Program-made: the position numbers and the translations under genes
Assembly: GCA_030847615.1 (NCBI GenBank)
Contig: JAUMIR010000004.1
Coordinates: 83,979,001-84,043,000, forward strand
Origin: Gambelia wislizenii
Lineage: Eukaryota > Chordata > Lepidosauria > Squamata > Crotaphytidae
Length of the DNA stretch: 64,000 bases
Direction: 5' to 3'
Shown here: positions 1 through 12,029 of the stretch, in pieces
Position numbering within the stretch: position 1 is the first letter of the stretch
Layout: each line of letters opens with the position of its first letter
The notes under the pieces: model-generated
Told to the model about the DNA's origin: nothing
Seen by the model: only the letters and a program-made list of their open reading frames with translations
The model's database searches: none

Positions 1-220
1 CCATGTCCATGGATTTGGTATCCACAGATTTAAGTATTCACGACTTGAAAATATTCTTTAAAAAAAAATAATCCAAAAAGCAAACCTTGATTTTGTCATT
101 TTATATAAGGGACACCATTTTGCTATGCCATTGCATGTAATGGGACTTGAGTATTCATGGATTTTGGTATCCACGGGGGGTCCTGGAACCAAACCCCAGC
201 AAATATGAAGGGACAACTTT
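1..220. mobile_element. short nonautonomous DNA transposon (MITE), cut by window edge
   Basis: Repeated GTATCCAC/GGATTTTGG motifs occur at both ends, and the right end reads GGTCCTGGAACCAAACCCC followed by GAAGGGACAACTTTA. This layout resembles the widespread pogo/Tigger-type short elements of amniotes. The left end falls at or before base 1. Family assignment is from memory. Confidence 0.55.
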
Positions 221-733
221 ATATGGATTAGCATCTGCAGAGCTTTGTGTGTAATTTGTGAGGACAGCAGGCAAAGAAGTGATATTTGCATGCTTCCTAG
301 ACTCTTGGGTATTCTGTCTTTTGCAACATCTATATCTTCTGTGAAAAATGTGGAAGTCTACATTTTTAAAAAACACACCGCACACAGCTTTCTGGGCTAG
401 TACATCTGCATTGTGTAGGTATGTGGGAAATGTGGGAGCTGCAATTGAACGATATGAGAAGATAGCATTTACACCTGCCGACTACTGCTCCATCTGGTTT
501 TCTTTCATGTATCCTTACAAGCTCCTGGTTTTTCTTCTTTTGGTGCCCTGAGTGCCCAGGCAGCTGATAGATAAAAATATACTGTCCCTGTTTAGTCTTT
601 GCATATAGATGGTACATATCTTGGATAGCTTGGTGTTAAGATGTGTGGGTTACATATTTTTGAAGAGGGGGGTTGTGGTATTAAGGGTAAATGCTATGTA
701 GTGTCCTGAACTGAATTGTCTTTTGTAATATAC
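221..733. other. no feature recognised
   Basis: AT-rich sequence between the first MITE and the 5S-like fragment. Short open frames on both strands lack splice context or family resemblance. Confidence 0.5.
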
Positions 734-780
734 GTACTTGGATGGGAGACGACCAATGAATGCCAGGTGCTGTAGGCTTG
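734..780 (+). repeat. 5S rRNA-like fragment (SINE relic)
   Basis: GTACTTGGATGGGAGAC followed by CCAGGTGCTGTAGGCTT matches the 3' half of vertebrate 5S rRNA. Only this part is present and it is diverged, so it is a relic of a 5S-derived SINE or 5S pseudogene, not a working rRNA gene. Confidence 0.65.
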
Positions 781-969
781 TCATGGCCTTTTTAGGGGGA
801 GAAGGTTGTTACATTGTGTGCTTCTCTTGAAATGTCTATTTACTGACTTCCTCAACAGATTGCCAGGATTCAAGAAACACTGGACAAATGTGGGATTACT
901 ACAGTCCCCTATGATGGTTCCTTTCTCCTGCCTGGAACTGAGGGCCTTGCATGGCATAATTGTTTTGTT

Positions 970-1195
970 ATTGTTGTGTGCCTTCAAGTCATTTCTGACT
1001 TACGTCAACCCTAAGGCAAACCTATCATGGGGTTTTCTTGGCAAGAATTGTTCAGAGGGGGTTTGCCTTTCCCTTCTGAGGCTGGGAGAGTGTGTCTTGC
1101 CCAAGGTCACCCAGTGGGTTTCCATGGCTCAACAAGAATTTTAACCCTGGTTTCCAGAGTTTTGTCCCAACATTGAGACTACTACGCCATGCTAG
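970..1195 (-). mobile_element. Sauria-type tRNA-derived SINE
   Basis: Read on the minus strand it begins AGCATGGCGTAGTAGTCTCA (tRNA-like head) and continues with ACCCACTGGGTGACCTTGGG and GAAAACCCCATGATAGG. It ends in the Bov-B-like tail GACTTGAAGGCACACAACAA. The order and tail match squamate Sauria-type SINEs, mobilised by Bov-B LINEs. It is full length apart from a worn head. Confidence 0.8.
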
Positions 1196-1715
1196 ATCTC
1201 AGCATAATCATTACTGTAGAATAATGTTGATCTACCAGAGTCTGAGCCCTTGGTCTTAGTTTTTATGAAGTAGCAGTGTCCTGATGATAATCTGGGAAGC
1301 CTGTTCTGAACACCACAATTGATAGGCAGTTCTAAATTGCTCCTCCTAATCGGTTCTTGCTCTACTTGTTTCCCATTATGAGGTCCCCAGTAGAGAATGA
1401 ATACAGGGGGAGCTATCTGTGGAGGGGGCTGGCAAAGACTCAGAATCTGCTTTCTGTTCCCATCCTTGTAATAAATGGCCAACAACCAGTTCTGGTGCTG
1501 TAAAACACCTTGGCTTTAGAAACTGCCTTCATGTAGTAACCAGAGAGTGAGGTTACAGTATAGTGTACTCTTTTCTCCGATATGGTGGTTTATGACATAA
1601 AAAAGGAGCTTTTCTTAAAATGCAGAGAGAGGGCCTTATAACGGGAGTCTTCTTCGCATGTAGTCTGAACTGTTCATCAGGGAATCAACCATGCCATTCT
1701 GCCTACACTGTAGAC

Positions 1716-2080
1716 CAGAGGTGGGCAACTGTCTAAGACTAAAGGACCACATTTACCCTTTAGGACACCTTGGAGGGCATCACCTGTTCCCACAAAAAAC
1801 TTTTTTTTTGCACCCAGATACACTCTATGGGACATGAGGATATGTATTTGGGCCTTCCTGAACCCCTAGAGGGCATGTTGGGACATTTTGAGGCAACAAA
1901 ATATTTTTTGATACATTTCATAAAATTTTGTTGACCCTGAGGGAGTCCAGGTGGTTTCCAACATGTGGAAATGCCCTCTGCACCCCATATCATTTTGGGG
2001 TATTTTCTTGGCAGTTTTTGGATCCATGAGGGCCCTGGGACCACTAAAATGGCCCATGGATAGCACTTTGCCCAGCCCTG
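1716..2080. mobile_element. nonautonomous hAT-type element with imperfect 8-bp TSD
   Basis: Ends CAGAGGTGGGCAA and TTGCCCAGCCCTG are inverted repeats of the hAT type. Flanks CTGTAGAC (1708-1715) and GTGCAGAC (2081-2088) match 6 of 8, consistent with an aged 8-bp target duplication. The interior has no coding potential; the open frames on the minus strand here are by-products. Confidence 0.7.
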
Positions 2081-2387
2081 GTGCAGACTACAAGTCATTC
2101 CTAACAAAACCTTATTCAAATTAGATTTTGGCAATGCAATTCATATATGCTTATTTGGGACTAAGTCTCACTGAATTCAGTCATGCTTTAAAAAAAAAAA
2201 TTAGGACTGTACTAGAAGAGTAGGTTTTTCTGCCCTATGTTTTGTCATGTTGGAGGGGGAGAATTCCCATTTGTTTTGAAAATTTTGTGCTCTAGAAGAA
2301 ATATAATATCTGCACCCCCTTTCTGCTGTACTTTCTCACCTGGCTTGAGTGAATATAATTATTATTAAATATTACTAAATATAACTA

Positions 2388-2629
2388 CAGTAGGACCCTG
2401 ATTCATTATCCACTGATTCAGTTATCCACATGACACAAAACAGCACACTTACCATAGAGTCTTCTTAGAAAATGTGTCCCCTCTAGCCATTTTCTAGGTC
2501 CTCCAAGGCAAGTCTATGGTATTTTAAACCAGATGTCCCATTATTTTCAGTGGTGTTCACTATTATCCACGATTTTCAATATACATGCCTCCCCCGAACT
2601 AATCCCCAGTAGATACAGGGGTCCTACTG
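2388..2629. mobile_element. 242-bp MITE, TA target site (Tc1/mariner-pogo type)
   Basis: Terminal inverted repeat CAGTAGGACCC / GGGTCCTACTG flanked by TA at 2386-2387 and 2630-2631. The interior includes TAGGTCCTCCAAGGC, echoed at about 8300. No coding capacity. Confidence 0.7.
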
Positions 2630-2952
2630 TATTATTAAGCTGTAGCTGCAAATGAAGAACAGTGCAGTGATTTTGCCTCTGTAATATGTAATGCCTACTT
2701 GCTTAGGATGTCAATTCTTACAGCAGTTTGCAAAATGCCAGACATACTTTCCAGTTATTTCACTATTATTTCAGTCATTTATTCTCCATCTTATGTTTAG
2801 GGCAGCCTCTTAGGGTCACAACATTGCTTTCAATGTGTGCATGGGTGGGTCAAGATCCAATGTTGTATTTCTTTGTTCAGCACCAGTGGAACAGTGGCAA
2901 CATCCTATGAAATCACAGGATTTGCAGTTTTTTGGAAGGGATATTTAGACTT

Positions 2953-3072
2953 TTGAGGCAGAGAGCTCTAGTGTCTCACCAGACTACAAATCTCATGTTT
3001 CCATAGGAAGCAGCCATGGCAGTTAAAGTGGAATCATTGCACTATAACTGTGCAGTATGAAAGGGCCCTAGG
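2953..3072. repeat. hAT-derived interspersed repeat, copy 1
   Basis: Contains ACCAGACTACAAATCTCATG and CCATGGCAGTTAAAGTGG, a module seen again at 35935-36175 (ACCAGACTACAAATCCCAGG). Ends are poorly defined. Assignment to hAT is by general resemblance. Confidence 0.5.
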
Positions 3073-3889
3073 ACTTAGGTGTGTCCCCCTCCCCATCATG
3101 GAGCGTTCGGGACAGAGGTTTGCAGGAGTGGGATGGTGAAACTTCCAATTCTGATGGAAGTATTTAAATCTAGCATACTTCCATTCTGGTCATAATTTAC
3201 ACAATAAAAACATTAGCCTCTGAATAGCATCCAGCAGTGGTAAAATAATAACAGAATCAACTATCCTGCCCAGCATAATCACATTAACTTTGAATAGAAA
3301 CCATTAGAACTGTTTCAACCACATTTCACTTTAAAGCACCAGCACAAAATTGACTTGAAGCAAATGGTTTGTTTGAAGGCCAGTAGCAAAAGGGCCATGT
3401 GGACGTCTGTAGGACCAGAATCCCAAAACATTGGGGGGGGGGGAAACACCCTGCAACTTAATAGTATCTTTGAAACCCCAGTTTATTCCTCTAGTGAGGC
3501 AGGAGTAACGTCAGGGATATGTGATTGTTGTGCAAGTATATAGTTTGATAGAAGACACAATCAGATTTGCCAATGACTGTTTTCATTTTTGTTTTGTTTA
3601 AAGTAGGACATTTCTTTAGGTTAAATGAAATTTCAGAAGGTGGCAAGTCATGGGAGGCTGAGCAGGACTCTCAGTGATAAAAAGGCTGGAAGTTCAGAAC
3701 CCTAACCCAGTGTTGCTTAAGTTATCTGATGTGAGGGGCTTCAATTTATTTTGGCTAATATGCCAGGGACTGGCACCATATTTCTGCCCACTGGCTACAC
3801 TTGTTTCTATCCTGGAAGCTCTCTAGGGACCAGCTTGGGGACTGGCATTGACCCATGGAACACCACTTTGAACAGCATTGCCCTAAACA

Positions 3890-3996
3890 GCTTAGGTCCT
3901 GTAGGCTGTATTCAGAGGAAGGCAACAGCAAACCTGCTTTTCAAGGAAACCTTGTCATTATAAGTTTCAGTCCACGTGAAGGCACACAACAACAAA
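3890..3996 (+). mobile_element. SINE fragment with Bov-B-like tail
   Basis: AGGTCCTGTAGGCTGT resembles the end of a 5S-like head, followed by AGAGGAAGGCAACAGCAAAC and the tail GTGAAGGCACACAACAACAA. It looks like a 3' remnant of the chimaeric 5S-head SINE also present at 12030 and 52772. Confidence 0.6.
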
Positions 3997-4025
3997 GTCT
4001 GCTTATTCCCAGTTTCTGTATCTTT

Positions 4026-4061
4026 TAGTTTGCGAAGAAAAGCCAGAGAGAGAGAGAGATT
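4026..4061 (+). repeat. LINE 3'-end motif with (GA)n
   Basis: TTTGCGAAGAAAAGCCAGAG followed by a GA run repeats nearly exactly at 13193-13218, directly after a LINE ORF2 C-terminus. This is therefore probably the 3' end of a second copy of that element. Confidence 0.5.
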
Positions 4062-5082
4062 TGCCAAAATGTCTGCAGTCTTTGAAAACCTCACACTTGG
4101 GCTCTGAGCGCAGTGTGCAAATAGAGCATTTAAAAAAAAAAATACAAGCTCTGACTACAGGATTAGAGTTTCATTGGTTAAATTAATGTACAATCTAGAA
4201 TCATGGTAACTATTTGTATCCACAGTGCATGATGCCTATTAGCTCAGGGAATTTCCAGGGGAGGTTTCAGTTGTGCAATTGCCTAGCCTCAAATGTGAGA
4301 TTTTTGGGGTGGTCTAGATTTCATTCATCTGTATCCCATTCCTGTTTTTGCTCTTCTTCTTCTGTCTTTTCTTTTACCAAAGGCAATCTGTTAAGGAGTG
4401 AAAGACAGAGCAGTTTGCACAGTGCCTTTTGAGTGGTAATGTTAGGAGCTCTTTTTTCTGGAAACATCTCTAGTCCAAGTAAGCTACATGGTGGAGCTGC
4501 TGTTTTTTGTTTACATTCTTTATTTTTTATTTGCTTACATTCTTTATTTATCAGTGCAACTAAGTTGCATTTACACTTTGGAGCACTTTGGGACTTGTCC
4601 TGTCCTTGATTTGTCCAGGATCATACGGAAACAGGGTATAGCAAATGATTGCATCCAAATTTGCTGAGTTTTTCAGTCTAACTACTGATTCAGCTTTCTT
4701 CCTCTTTGTTATATGACCCACCCCAGTCCCCTAGGGCTGTGTGATGCTGGAACTGTGTGTATGTGCAGGATTGACAGATTTATTAATTACCTTTTCTTTT
4801 AAAGCAAGAATCAGGGTGCTCCTATGCTTGTTTACTCAGAATTACTACTGTGTTCAGTGGGGCTTACTGCCTGTGGATTAGGACTGTAACCTAAAGCAGC
4901 ATAAGAAGAACATTTGTTTATCAAGGGAAAAACGTGTTGTATGCAGAAAGTAAAACTGCTGCTACGTTAAAGATGTACTATGTAAGTTATAGAGAATATA
5001 CAGGTATGAGAAACAGAATAGAAAGTTCATAAAATATATTGTAAAAAATCTTATTGGTCTATAACAGATGGAGTTTTACTGT

Positions 5083-5186
5083 TCTCCAAATGATGTTGGA
5101 TTGCGCCTTTCATCATCCCATGCCACATAGCCAGTGGTGAGGGATCATAGGAGTCACAATCCAACAGCATTTACAGAACCACACAT
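5083..5186. repeat. hAT-type short palindromic repeat
   Basis: GATGTTGGATTGCGCC and its inverted partner GAGTCACAATCCAACAGCAT face each other around a CATAGCCAGTGGTGAGGGAT core. This is one of about 20 relatives in the window. Confidence 0.55.
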
Positions 5187-5390
5187 TCAACATCCATGAT
5201 CTTAATTAACCAAAGAAGTCTTTTAATAAGCAAGATTAGAGGTTGTTATAGATGGATGGTGGCTAGGATATGTACTGACCTTTACACAGCAAAGTAAATG
5301 GAAAAACAGTAAGGGAGATGTTTAAATAGCAAGTTTGTCATACTATTTAACTTATTATTTTTCTTGAGTAGCCAGAACATTTTCTCAGAG

Positions 5391-5413
5391 CTTTTTTTTT
5401 TTTTTTTTTTTTA
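5391..5413. repeat. poly(T) tract
   Basis: A run of more than 20 T. It could be the reverse-strand tail of a retroposon, but no body is recognisable next to it. Confidence 0.8.
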
Positions 5414-6017
5414 AAGCAAAGATAATATTGACTATTCCTCTTGGGATAAAATCTTGAGATCATAATCATATTTACTGTGATGCCCTCATGGGAGAAGAAT
5501 TTCTAGTGAACGGGATGATCATACTGTGCAATCCAAGCGATCTTTCTGAAATGCAAATGCTGCAGTGATATAACAACTAGGAGGTGGTCTTTTGGCTACC
5601 GCTATGTCCCAGGGATAATAATAACCTCAGCCTGAACTTTAGAGAAAAGGACTGAAAGGCAGAGGGGTGAAAACTGAGAGCTGTTCAGTGTACAAATGGA
5701 GAAGGGGCAGCTTGAAGCAAAACAGAGGGCCTTGGAAGAAGAGGATGGACTGGTTGTGGAGTAATGATGATGCAAGAGGGGTTGAGGAACAGAGTTTGAA
5801 GAGGGCTTTGGGGGCCATCCAGGCATAGGCTTATTCCTGGGACTTGGAGCGTTAGTAAAATTGGTCATAGGCAAAGAATATAGGCCAATGGTATGTATGT
5901 GTGAAATGAGTGTTTCATGACATGCTTTTTTTGGGGGGGGGGATGGAAGACAGCAAGAGAGCAAGCACATTTAACAAATTGTCCATTGGCAAAGTCACAG
6001 TAAAAGAGTAAAAGTGT

Positions 6018-6152
6018 ATGCTGAATGTGTGGCCCTCTAGAACTACTGCTCCCATCATCCCTCATCACTGACTGTGCTGGTGAGGACTGACAGAATTTGC
6101 AGTCCACCAATATCTCTGGAGTTCTGCATGTTTTCCATACCTGCTTTGGTGG
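6018..6152. repeat. hAT-type short palindromic repeat
   Basis: AACTACTGCTCCCATCATCC pairs with GAATTTGCAGTCCACCAAT across TGTGCTGGTGAGGACTGA. Same family as 5083-5186 and 7292-7422. Confidence 0.55.
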
Positions 6153-6714
6153 TAGGGTCTGTGCTGGCTTGTGTAGCAATGGCAGTTCATGTTCTGATCT
6201 TTCTTTTGTAAGGGAATTTCCCAGCATGTTTCCCTCCCCATCTCCCTTCATTGTGTATTTATTTATTTAAAATATTGTTACTGTAGTCACTTTTTTGTAC
6301 CTTAAGGCATCTTGCTGTCAGTATTAAAGTGGGTGTAATGCTGAATGAACAAACAAAGAGCAAGCCAGGTGAAAAAGCAACAGCAGCCTAGCTAGCTATG
6401 TTAAATGGAAGGTGAAAGAGGGGCTGCCTTGCAGCCCTTCCAAAAAACCCAGTCAGGACTAGGAAACAGGACTTTAGAGTGGAAATGGTTCTGGTAGTCT
6501 GGAGCAACTGAGGTAATGGTTCTGCTTCTAACCACAGCAATCTTTGTTGCATAAGTCCACTAACTGGGGCCTGATGAGCTCATCATAGCTAGTTTGTTTA
6601 TTATACCAGGAGCAGGAATCTTGTGTGTCTCACTGGTGTACAGCATTCCTTAGTACTGGTTATGCTGGCTAGAGCTTCTGGGAATTGCAACCCAACACCA
6701 CCTAGAGAACTAAA

Positions 6715-6918
6715 GGTCGACCCCCATATCCATGGAGGATACCTTCCAATACATATACCCCATCCCTTGTGGATACCTGAAACCGTGGATAATAGGGAAC
6801 CCTATTATTTTCAATGAGATGAACACTGGAAGTTGATTGTAGAATCACATTGAAGGAGGGAACATTTTTTTGGATATGAGTAGTGTAAGTGGAACCATGA
6901 ATACGGGGGTTGAGCTAT
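6715..6918. mobile_element. MITE family B, copy 1
   Basis: Left end GGTCGACCCCCATATCCATG resembles the inverse of the right end ATACGGGGGTTGAGC. The interior GTGGATACCTGAAACCGTGG, ATAATAGGGAAC and TTTTTTGGATATG recurs at 31914-32125, so the two form one family. Confidence 0.6.
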
Positions 6919-7009
6919 ATATAGTTTCCATTCCTTCATTACACCAATATCCTACTTTTCCTTTGAGGAGTTAAAGGTATCTGAATAATTTCTTCTCCCC
7001 TATTATCTT

Positions 7010-7116
7010 CACAACCATCCTGTGAGGTAGGTTATGCAGAGAAATAGTGACTGGTCAGAAGTCACTCAATAAGCTTTATAGATGAGTGGAGATTTGAATC
7101 TGGGTTTCCCTGGTCT
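7010..7116 (-). mobile_element. MIR-like SINE fragment
   Basis: CCTGTGAGGTAGGTTATG, then CACTCAATAAG and GATTTGAATCTGGGTTTCCC, match the reverse complement of the MIR core (…GGGTTCGAATCC…CCTCATAGG). Strongly diverged. Confidence 0.55.
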
Positions 7117-7291
7117 TTGGCTTCTTAATTAGTCTGCCCCCCTTTTTAAAAAGTGTTTTGTTTTTTCTGTTGCAGGATTAATCCACCTGTCTAACAAGAG
7201 TGCATATTTTAAAAAATGGTCACATGTATAGAACAGCTCGTGTTGTAAGCCAGGTATTAGAGGACTATCTGAGAGAAGAATTCTTTTAGAA

Positions 7292-7422
7292 CAGGGATGG
7301 AAATCATGCAGCCTTCCAGAGGTTGTTGGATTGCAATCACATCAGTCCCAGCCAGCATAGCCTGTGGTAAGGCATGCTGAGAGTTACAGTTCAACATCGG
7401 GGCTGTGTGATTCACTCCCCTG
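7292..7422. mobile_element. 131-bp hAT-type MITE with near-perfect TSD
   Basis: Ends CAGGGATGGAAATCAT and GTGATTCACTCCCCTG are inverted repeats. The flanking octamers TTTTAGAA (7284-7291) and TTGTAGAA (7423-7430) match 7 of 8. This copy defines the boundaries of the short palindromic repeat seen throughout the window. Confidence 0.75.
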
Positions 7423-8059
7423 TTGTAGAAGTACAGGTGGGGCATTCACCTCTAAATGCTCTTCAGTACAAAATTGAAATGTTGCAACTACCTCTTCTCA
7501 GCTATTTCAGCAGAATAAATTTTGCCTGTTGCATCATCTGGATAAGGTGACTATGGCATAATTAGTCCAGATGGTATAAGCAGATGGGTTTTAGCTGTCA
7601 CAGGATTCCAGCAGATTCCTGTGGATACATCTTTCTAGCTGAGTATCTCATTCCAGGTTGTTGAATTCAGTTTCTTTTCTGCACAGTGCTTCATAACATT
7701 CTTTGATAGAAGCATTTACCATAGAGCAAGATAGCAGCTTGCAGTACACAAGCATGTGTCCTTAGTCAGTATCTAAGCCAGGAAAAAGTCACTTTCAGAC
7801 TACAGATCCCAAAAAAGCCTTTCTGAAACAGAAGCTTTATAGATGTAGAGGGAAACCTCCACTTGCCCCCGCTCCCACCACCTTTCCCCTTTTCTCTTAG
7901 GGTTAATCTGCCAGGAAGATAATATTTCAAGATACTATGTGGTGATGTTTATACAGTAATTGAAAATAATAAAAGAAGGAGAAACTGGGGGACATCCAAT
8001 GAAATCCACAGAAGAAACGGCAATGCGGGGGCGAAGGGAGCGATCTCTTCCCCCCTTTC

Positions 8060-8370
8060 CTTGGGATGGCTCCTGAGATGCCATTTGCTGTTATCTGTGG
8101 TAATTCACCATCCGCAGGAGGGCCTGGAACCAATCCCCCATGGACGCGGGGTGCTACTGTATCTGTCATCCAAAAAATATGGTCTCTTTAGGCATTGCCT
8201 AGGACCTCCAGGGCGATCCTCTGGTAACTTCTGCTGGAAGTTACCACAGAGTCACTCTGGAGCTGCCTAGAGAGGCATCTTCTTTAGGTATTTCCTAGGT
8301 CCTCCAGTGCGATTCAATCGGGCTTGCTATTACTTCACAGTAAGTCTGGAAATGTATCCCCAGCAGATAT
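8060..8370. repeat. decayed MITE-like sequence
   Basis: GGCCTGGAACCAATCCCCCA and GGGTGCTACTGTATC resemble a transposon right end like that at 1-220. The following CTAGGACCTCCAG / CTAGGTCCTCCAG motifs resemble the interior of the 2388-2629 element. Boundaries are unclear. Confidence 0.45.
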
Positions 8371-8929
8371 GGCAGGCGACCTGAACCCAGGCTAAAACAT
8401 GTTGAGCTTTCTGACTAATGAAACAACCAACTTTTGAGCATCTTTGAGATGTAGTTCCAATTTCTTCTGTTGAAAATAATAAACATTTCAGCTTATTTAT
8501 ACTTTAAGGCCCTCTTCAAGGTACTAGAGAAAACAGTCTGCAGAAATATTAGGCATTTCTGTGCATTTTCCAGTGGAGATGGGAGGAACATCCTGTAGTG
8601 GGTTGTTTTCCCGCTCATTTCTGATAGGCAGGAACATGTCAGCCTTTGGAGAGTACCCGCTTGGGGGAGCCACCCTCCACTCTAAGACCAGGTTTAGTTC
8701 CCGCATTCTCTCTGAGAGGACATGTTTTCAGCAGCTCATCTCTGGTCCCCATTTTCTTTGCCTATTTCTTGCTCTCTCCTTTTCGTGTTTTTTTTTAAAA
8801 ATCCTTGATTTCTATCTTCTTTGCTGCTTCTACTGTTCTATCAGCATTTGTTCCTTCTATTTTCAAAGCCTTTCCCCTACCTTTCCTTCCATTTCTCCCC
8901 CTCTCCACTTTGGAGCAACCACATGGACA

Positions 8930-11056
8930 GAAAAATGCAGCAATTAGTTCAAACAGGTGAGGAGAATTCTGGCCACTCCAGAGAAGCGGAGAACCTACAG
9001 AGACTCCCCCGCCCCCCAGAGCTGGCCCTGCTGAGCAGAAGGGCCTTTTGGGAGGATGTGGTGCCCAGCAGGAGTCTGTTGTGCTGGCAGGTGAGGGGAA
9101 ACCCCTCCATTCCATGGTCCAGGCACACCAGAAATACCCAACCCGAAATGGCCAGAGTTAGAGGTGGGAATGGAAGCTTCAGCATGAGTGGAGGAGGCCA
9201 TGAGTACAGCGGTCCCCAAGTGGGCATGGAATCCTTCCCACTGCAGTTTATCACAAGGATACCTTGTGTCTCGGGAGGCCACAGCATGCTTTACCACTGC
9301 TGCACCCCCTCCAAGCAGGGAGGAATGACCAGGAACAACCTCCCACCATGGCCAGAACTTTGGGCACCTCCATGGGTGGGTGGGGGGAACTGGGCTGCCA
9401 GTCCACCCCTCTCCCTATTTTCATGCTCCACTAGCACCACCCACTTCCTAGAGAGCCAGAACTCGGGCAGGGCGCATCATGCTGGCCATGCAAGGGGTTT
9501 GCTGCTGAAGCATGTGGCAACCACATGGGGGACCACAGAGGCTTCCATGCTTGGAGGGGGGGGGTAAGCTGTTCATGCCTGGACCAGGCTGGACCCCACG
9601 GTCCTTGAGGACCAAGAGGGACTATCCCAGTTAGCCCTGCTTCCCAAGAGATGCAGAAAAAGCACCCCCATTCCACCCAGAGCCTATGAGAATGCCCAGT
9701 TTACTGATGAGGAGTACAGGAAGAAGGATTTAGAGAACCCCCTATTCTGATTCAGAAGAAGGGGAATTATCTTTGGATGAGGATAAGGAGAGCTCAATTG
9801 CCCCCCCCCCCCACAAATAAACCAGGCTTTTCCAACAGGAGGGTTTGGGTGTTTTATTTTTTTTTAAAAAAAAAACATTAAAACTCTGGGGGCTTAATAT
9901 GCCCACCCATACTCCTGAATGTGAGGATCCTGATCTGCCTCAAGTCAATGGGGAGTGCTTTCCTGAGGTGAATGTCTCTTCCTCGGATATCTCCTTCTCT
10001 GCTCACTTCATGTCTGGTGTAAGGGAGGAATGGAGTAAGCCTGCTGCTAACAGGGTTAACCCTGGTTGTACCAAGATGCTTTATACACTGCCTAGCAATG
10101 TGATGGCTAAACTTCAAGTGCCACTGGTCAATGGCACTGGTTTCATCCTTAAGTCTACATGAAAGATGGAGTGGATTCCTTAAAAGTAAGTGAAGACAGA
10201 AAAGCCAAGACAGCCCTCAAGAAGACTCACGAGGCTATCTTCTTGGCGTTCAGGGTGGCTGCTTCAGTATCCATCATGGCAGTGTTCCTTTTGACCAAGG
10301 AGCTATACAGTATAATCCCAAGAAAGTTAAAGTAGTGAGACAGGGGATCAACAATCTCCTAAAGGTTTCTGCATTTGTGGTGGATGCAACCCTGGATATC
10401 ATCTAGTTTAGTGCCAGAGCTCAGATGGCTGTGGTGGCAGTAAGATGCCAGGTGTAGCTGAAAAATTAGAATGCAGACTCCAGAGCTAAGCCCAACCTCA
10501 CCATTACTCCATTCCTGGTGAATTGGTGGACCCAGTCCTTATGGAAACCAAAGATAAAAAGAAGGTCTTGATCCACAGAAAGAGAAAAGAAGACAAGAGA
10601 CATCCCAGGCAGGAATATCCTTTGCTCTTCTAGGGGTGATTTCTCCACCTGTTTCCCCTTCTCTACCAGACCCAGAGACGTCAGGGGCTACAATCAACAA
10701 TGGGGGGGGAGCAGAGGCTCTAGTCCAGACAGCAGCTGTACCATAATTTAGGAAGAGCAAAGGTGGGTCCCTCCAACAGAGATGGCATAAGAACCAACAT
10801 GCCTAAAGCCAACTTGTCAATAGAGGGCAGGCTTCAAAGGTTCATTAGCACTTTGGAACATACAACATTGGATCAATGGAGTGTTGAGCACCCTCAGTCA
10901 AGGCTACAAGATCAAATTTATACAAACCACTTGTACCTTTTTATTGGAGATTTTCTGAAGACTGCTTTCTTTGATCCTCTGAGGAGGATCTTAAAATATC
11001 AACAGGGTGAAACATACAGGCTTTTCAATAATAAGCATCACTTCTTTGCATCTTGA
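8930..11056 (+). mobile_element. decayed DIRS1/LAP2alpha-like retroelement (Gag plus RT start)
   Basis: About 10210-10470 reads in one frame as DRKAKTALKKTHEAIFLAFR, then VAASVSIMAVFLLTKELYS. After stops and a shift comes GINNLLKVSAFVVDATLDII. This matches the Gag-like protein of DIRS1-type elements, from which the LAP2alpha-specific region of vertebrate TMPO is thought to derive. An acidic stretch (about 9765-9800) and a proline- and glycine-rich open stretch (8930-9560) precede it. At about 10805-10925, LSIEGRLQRFISTLEHTTLD resembles the segment at the start of DIRS reverse transcriptase. Multiple stops show it is dead. Being part of a TMPO-like host gene is less likely, given the RT-like piece and the lack of exon borders. 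Confidence 0.6.
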
Positions 11057-12029
11057 AATGAGCTTCTCCTATATTGGTTCAGTTGGATGCTCTCTGGGTT
11101 TTGTATTTTCTGTAATCTGTCAGAGGCTATGTGCTGGTAGGGGGTGGGGATGAAGTTAGCAGTTGGGGAGGGCCACCTCTTCCCTTTTCTCCTTCCTTCA
11201 AGCCTGACAGGCTTTCAGGGCTGGGGAAAGCTCGTGCCAGAACTCTGGACTTTTAGAGGGCTTCTGAAATTCGGCCAAAGGCCTTGGACAGAGTGCCCAC
11301 ACGTGCTTTGTAAAAACAACTTCTTTGACAGGAATTACAAGGTTGTTGGTAGAGTACCCATATTAAAGCAAACAACACTGCATTGGTGATTAGCAATAAT
11401 AACTAATGTTATGCATGGGAGAGTCATGATTAAAGATTCTTCTAGCACTGGCCTAAGGAACCTCTGCCAAATAAATAACCACCCAGTTATATGCAGAAGA
11501 AATTGGCCACTAAATGGCCCGTTCCCTTACAGGTGTGGCATCTGGCCCCAGATGCATGTACACTAGATTTTCTACTTTTTCTGGCAGGGCTTCTCTATGC
11601 AATAAGAAGAAATTTTAATAAGGGAAACTTTCCAGATTTCAGCATCGCCATAACGGGGGAACAGGGGACTGGATATGCAGTCATTCCAATGGTATCTGCT
11701 GTGATCTCTCTGTCTGTTAGATGCTTCCTGTAGAAAGCAGGCAGGCCCACGAAATGTGAATAGCCTAGTTTTCAAAGGAAAACATTGATTCCATTTCCCA
11801 GAAAACTGTAAGAACCTGCTACAGAACGCAAACCTCTTGTCATTTAAGAAGATTGTCTAGTGTGTGTGTTTACTTGCAAACAGACTTGGATTGTTTGCTG
11901 TTATTTTGTATAAATACTGCAAGTTTATTTGGGCTTCAGTCCTAAACACACTTTATAAAGAAGCATTTTTTTGTTGAAAATAGTGGGATTTACTGCTGAG
12001 TAAATATGTGTGCAGGCCCTTAAATACCC
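11057..12029. other. no feature recognised
   Basis: Sequence between the DIRS-like relic and the 5S-headed SINE. No convincing exon or repeat. Confidence 0.5.

Larger units (their letters stand above)
3073..5082. other. mostly unassigned intergenic or 5' intronic sequence
   Basis: Apart from the SINE fragment at 3890 and the LINE-end motif at 4026, I see no coding exon, RNA gene or clear repeat. A G run lies at 3432-3441. Confidence 0.5.

Noticed and set aside
1760..2134. Open frame of 124 codons on the minus strand.
   Set aside because: It overlaps the hAT-type element at 1716-2080 with terminal repeats and target duplication. No protein resemblance.
8821..9567. Open frame of 248 codons on the + strand that might be a host gene.
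   Set aside because: It is proline- and glycine-rich with low complexity and leads into the decayed DIRS-like Gag. No exon borders fit a host gene.
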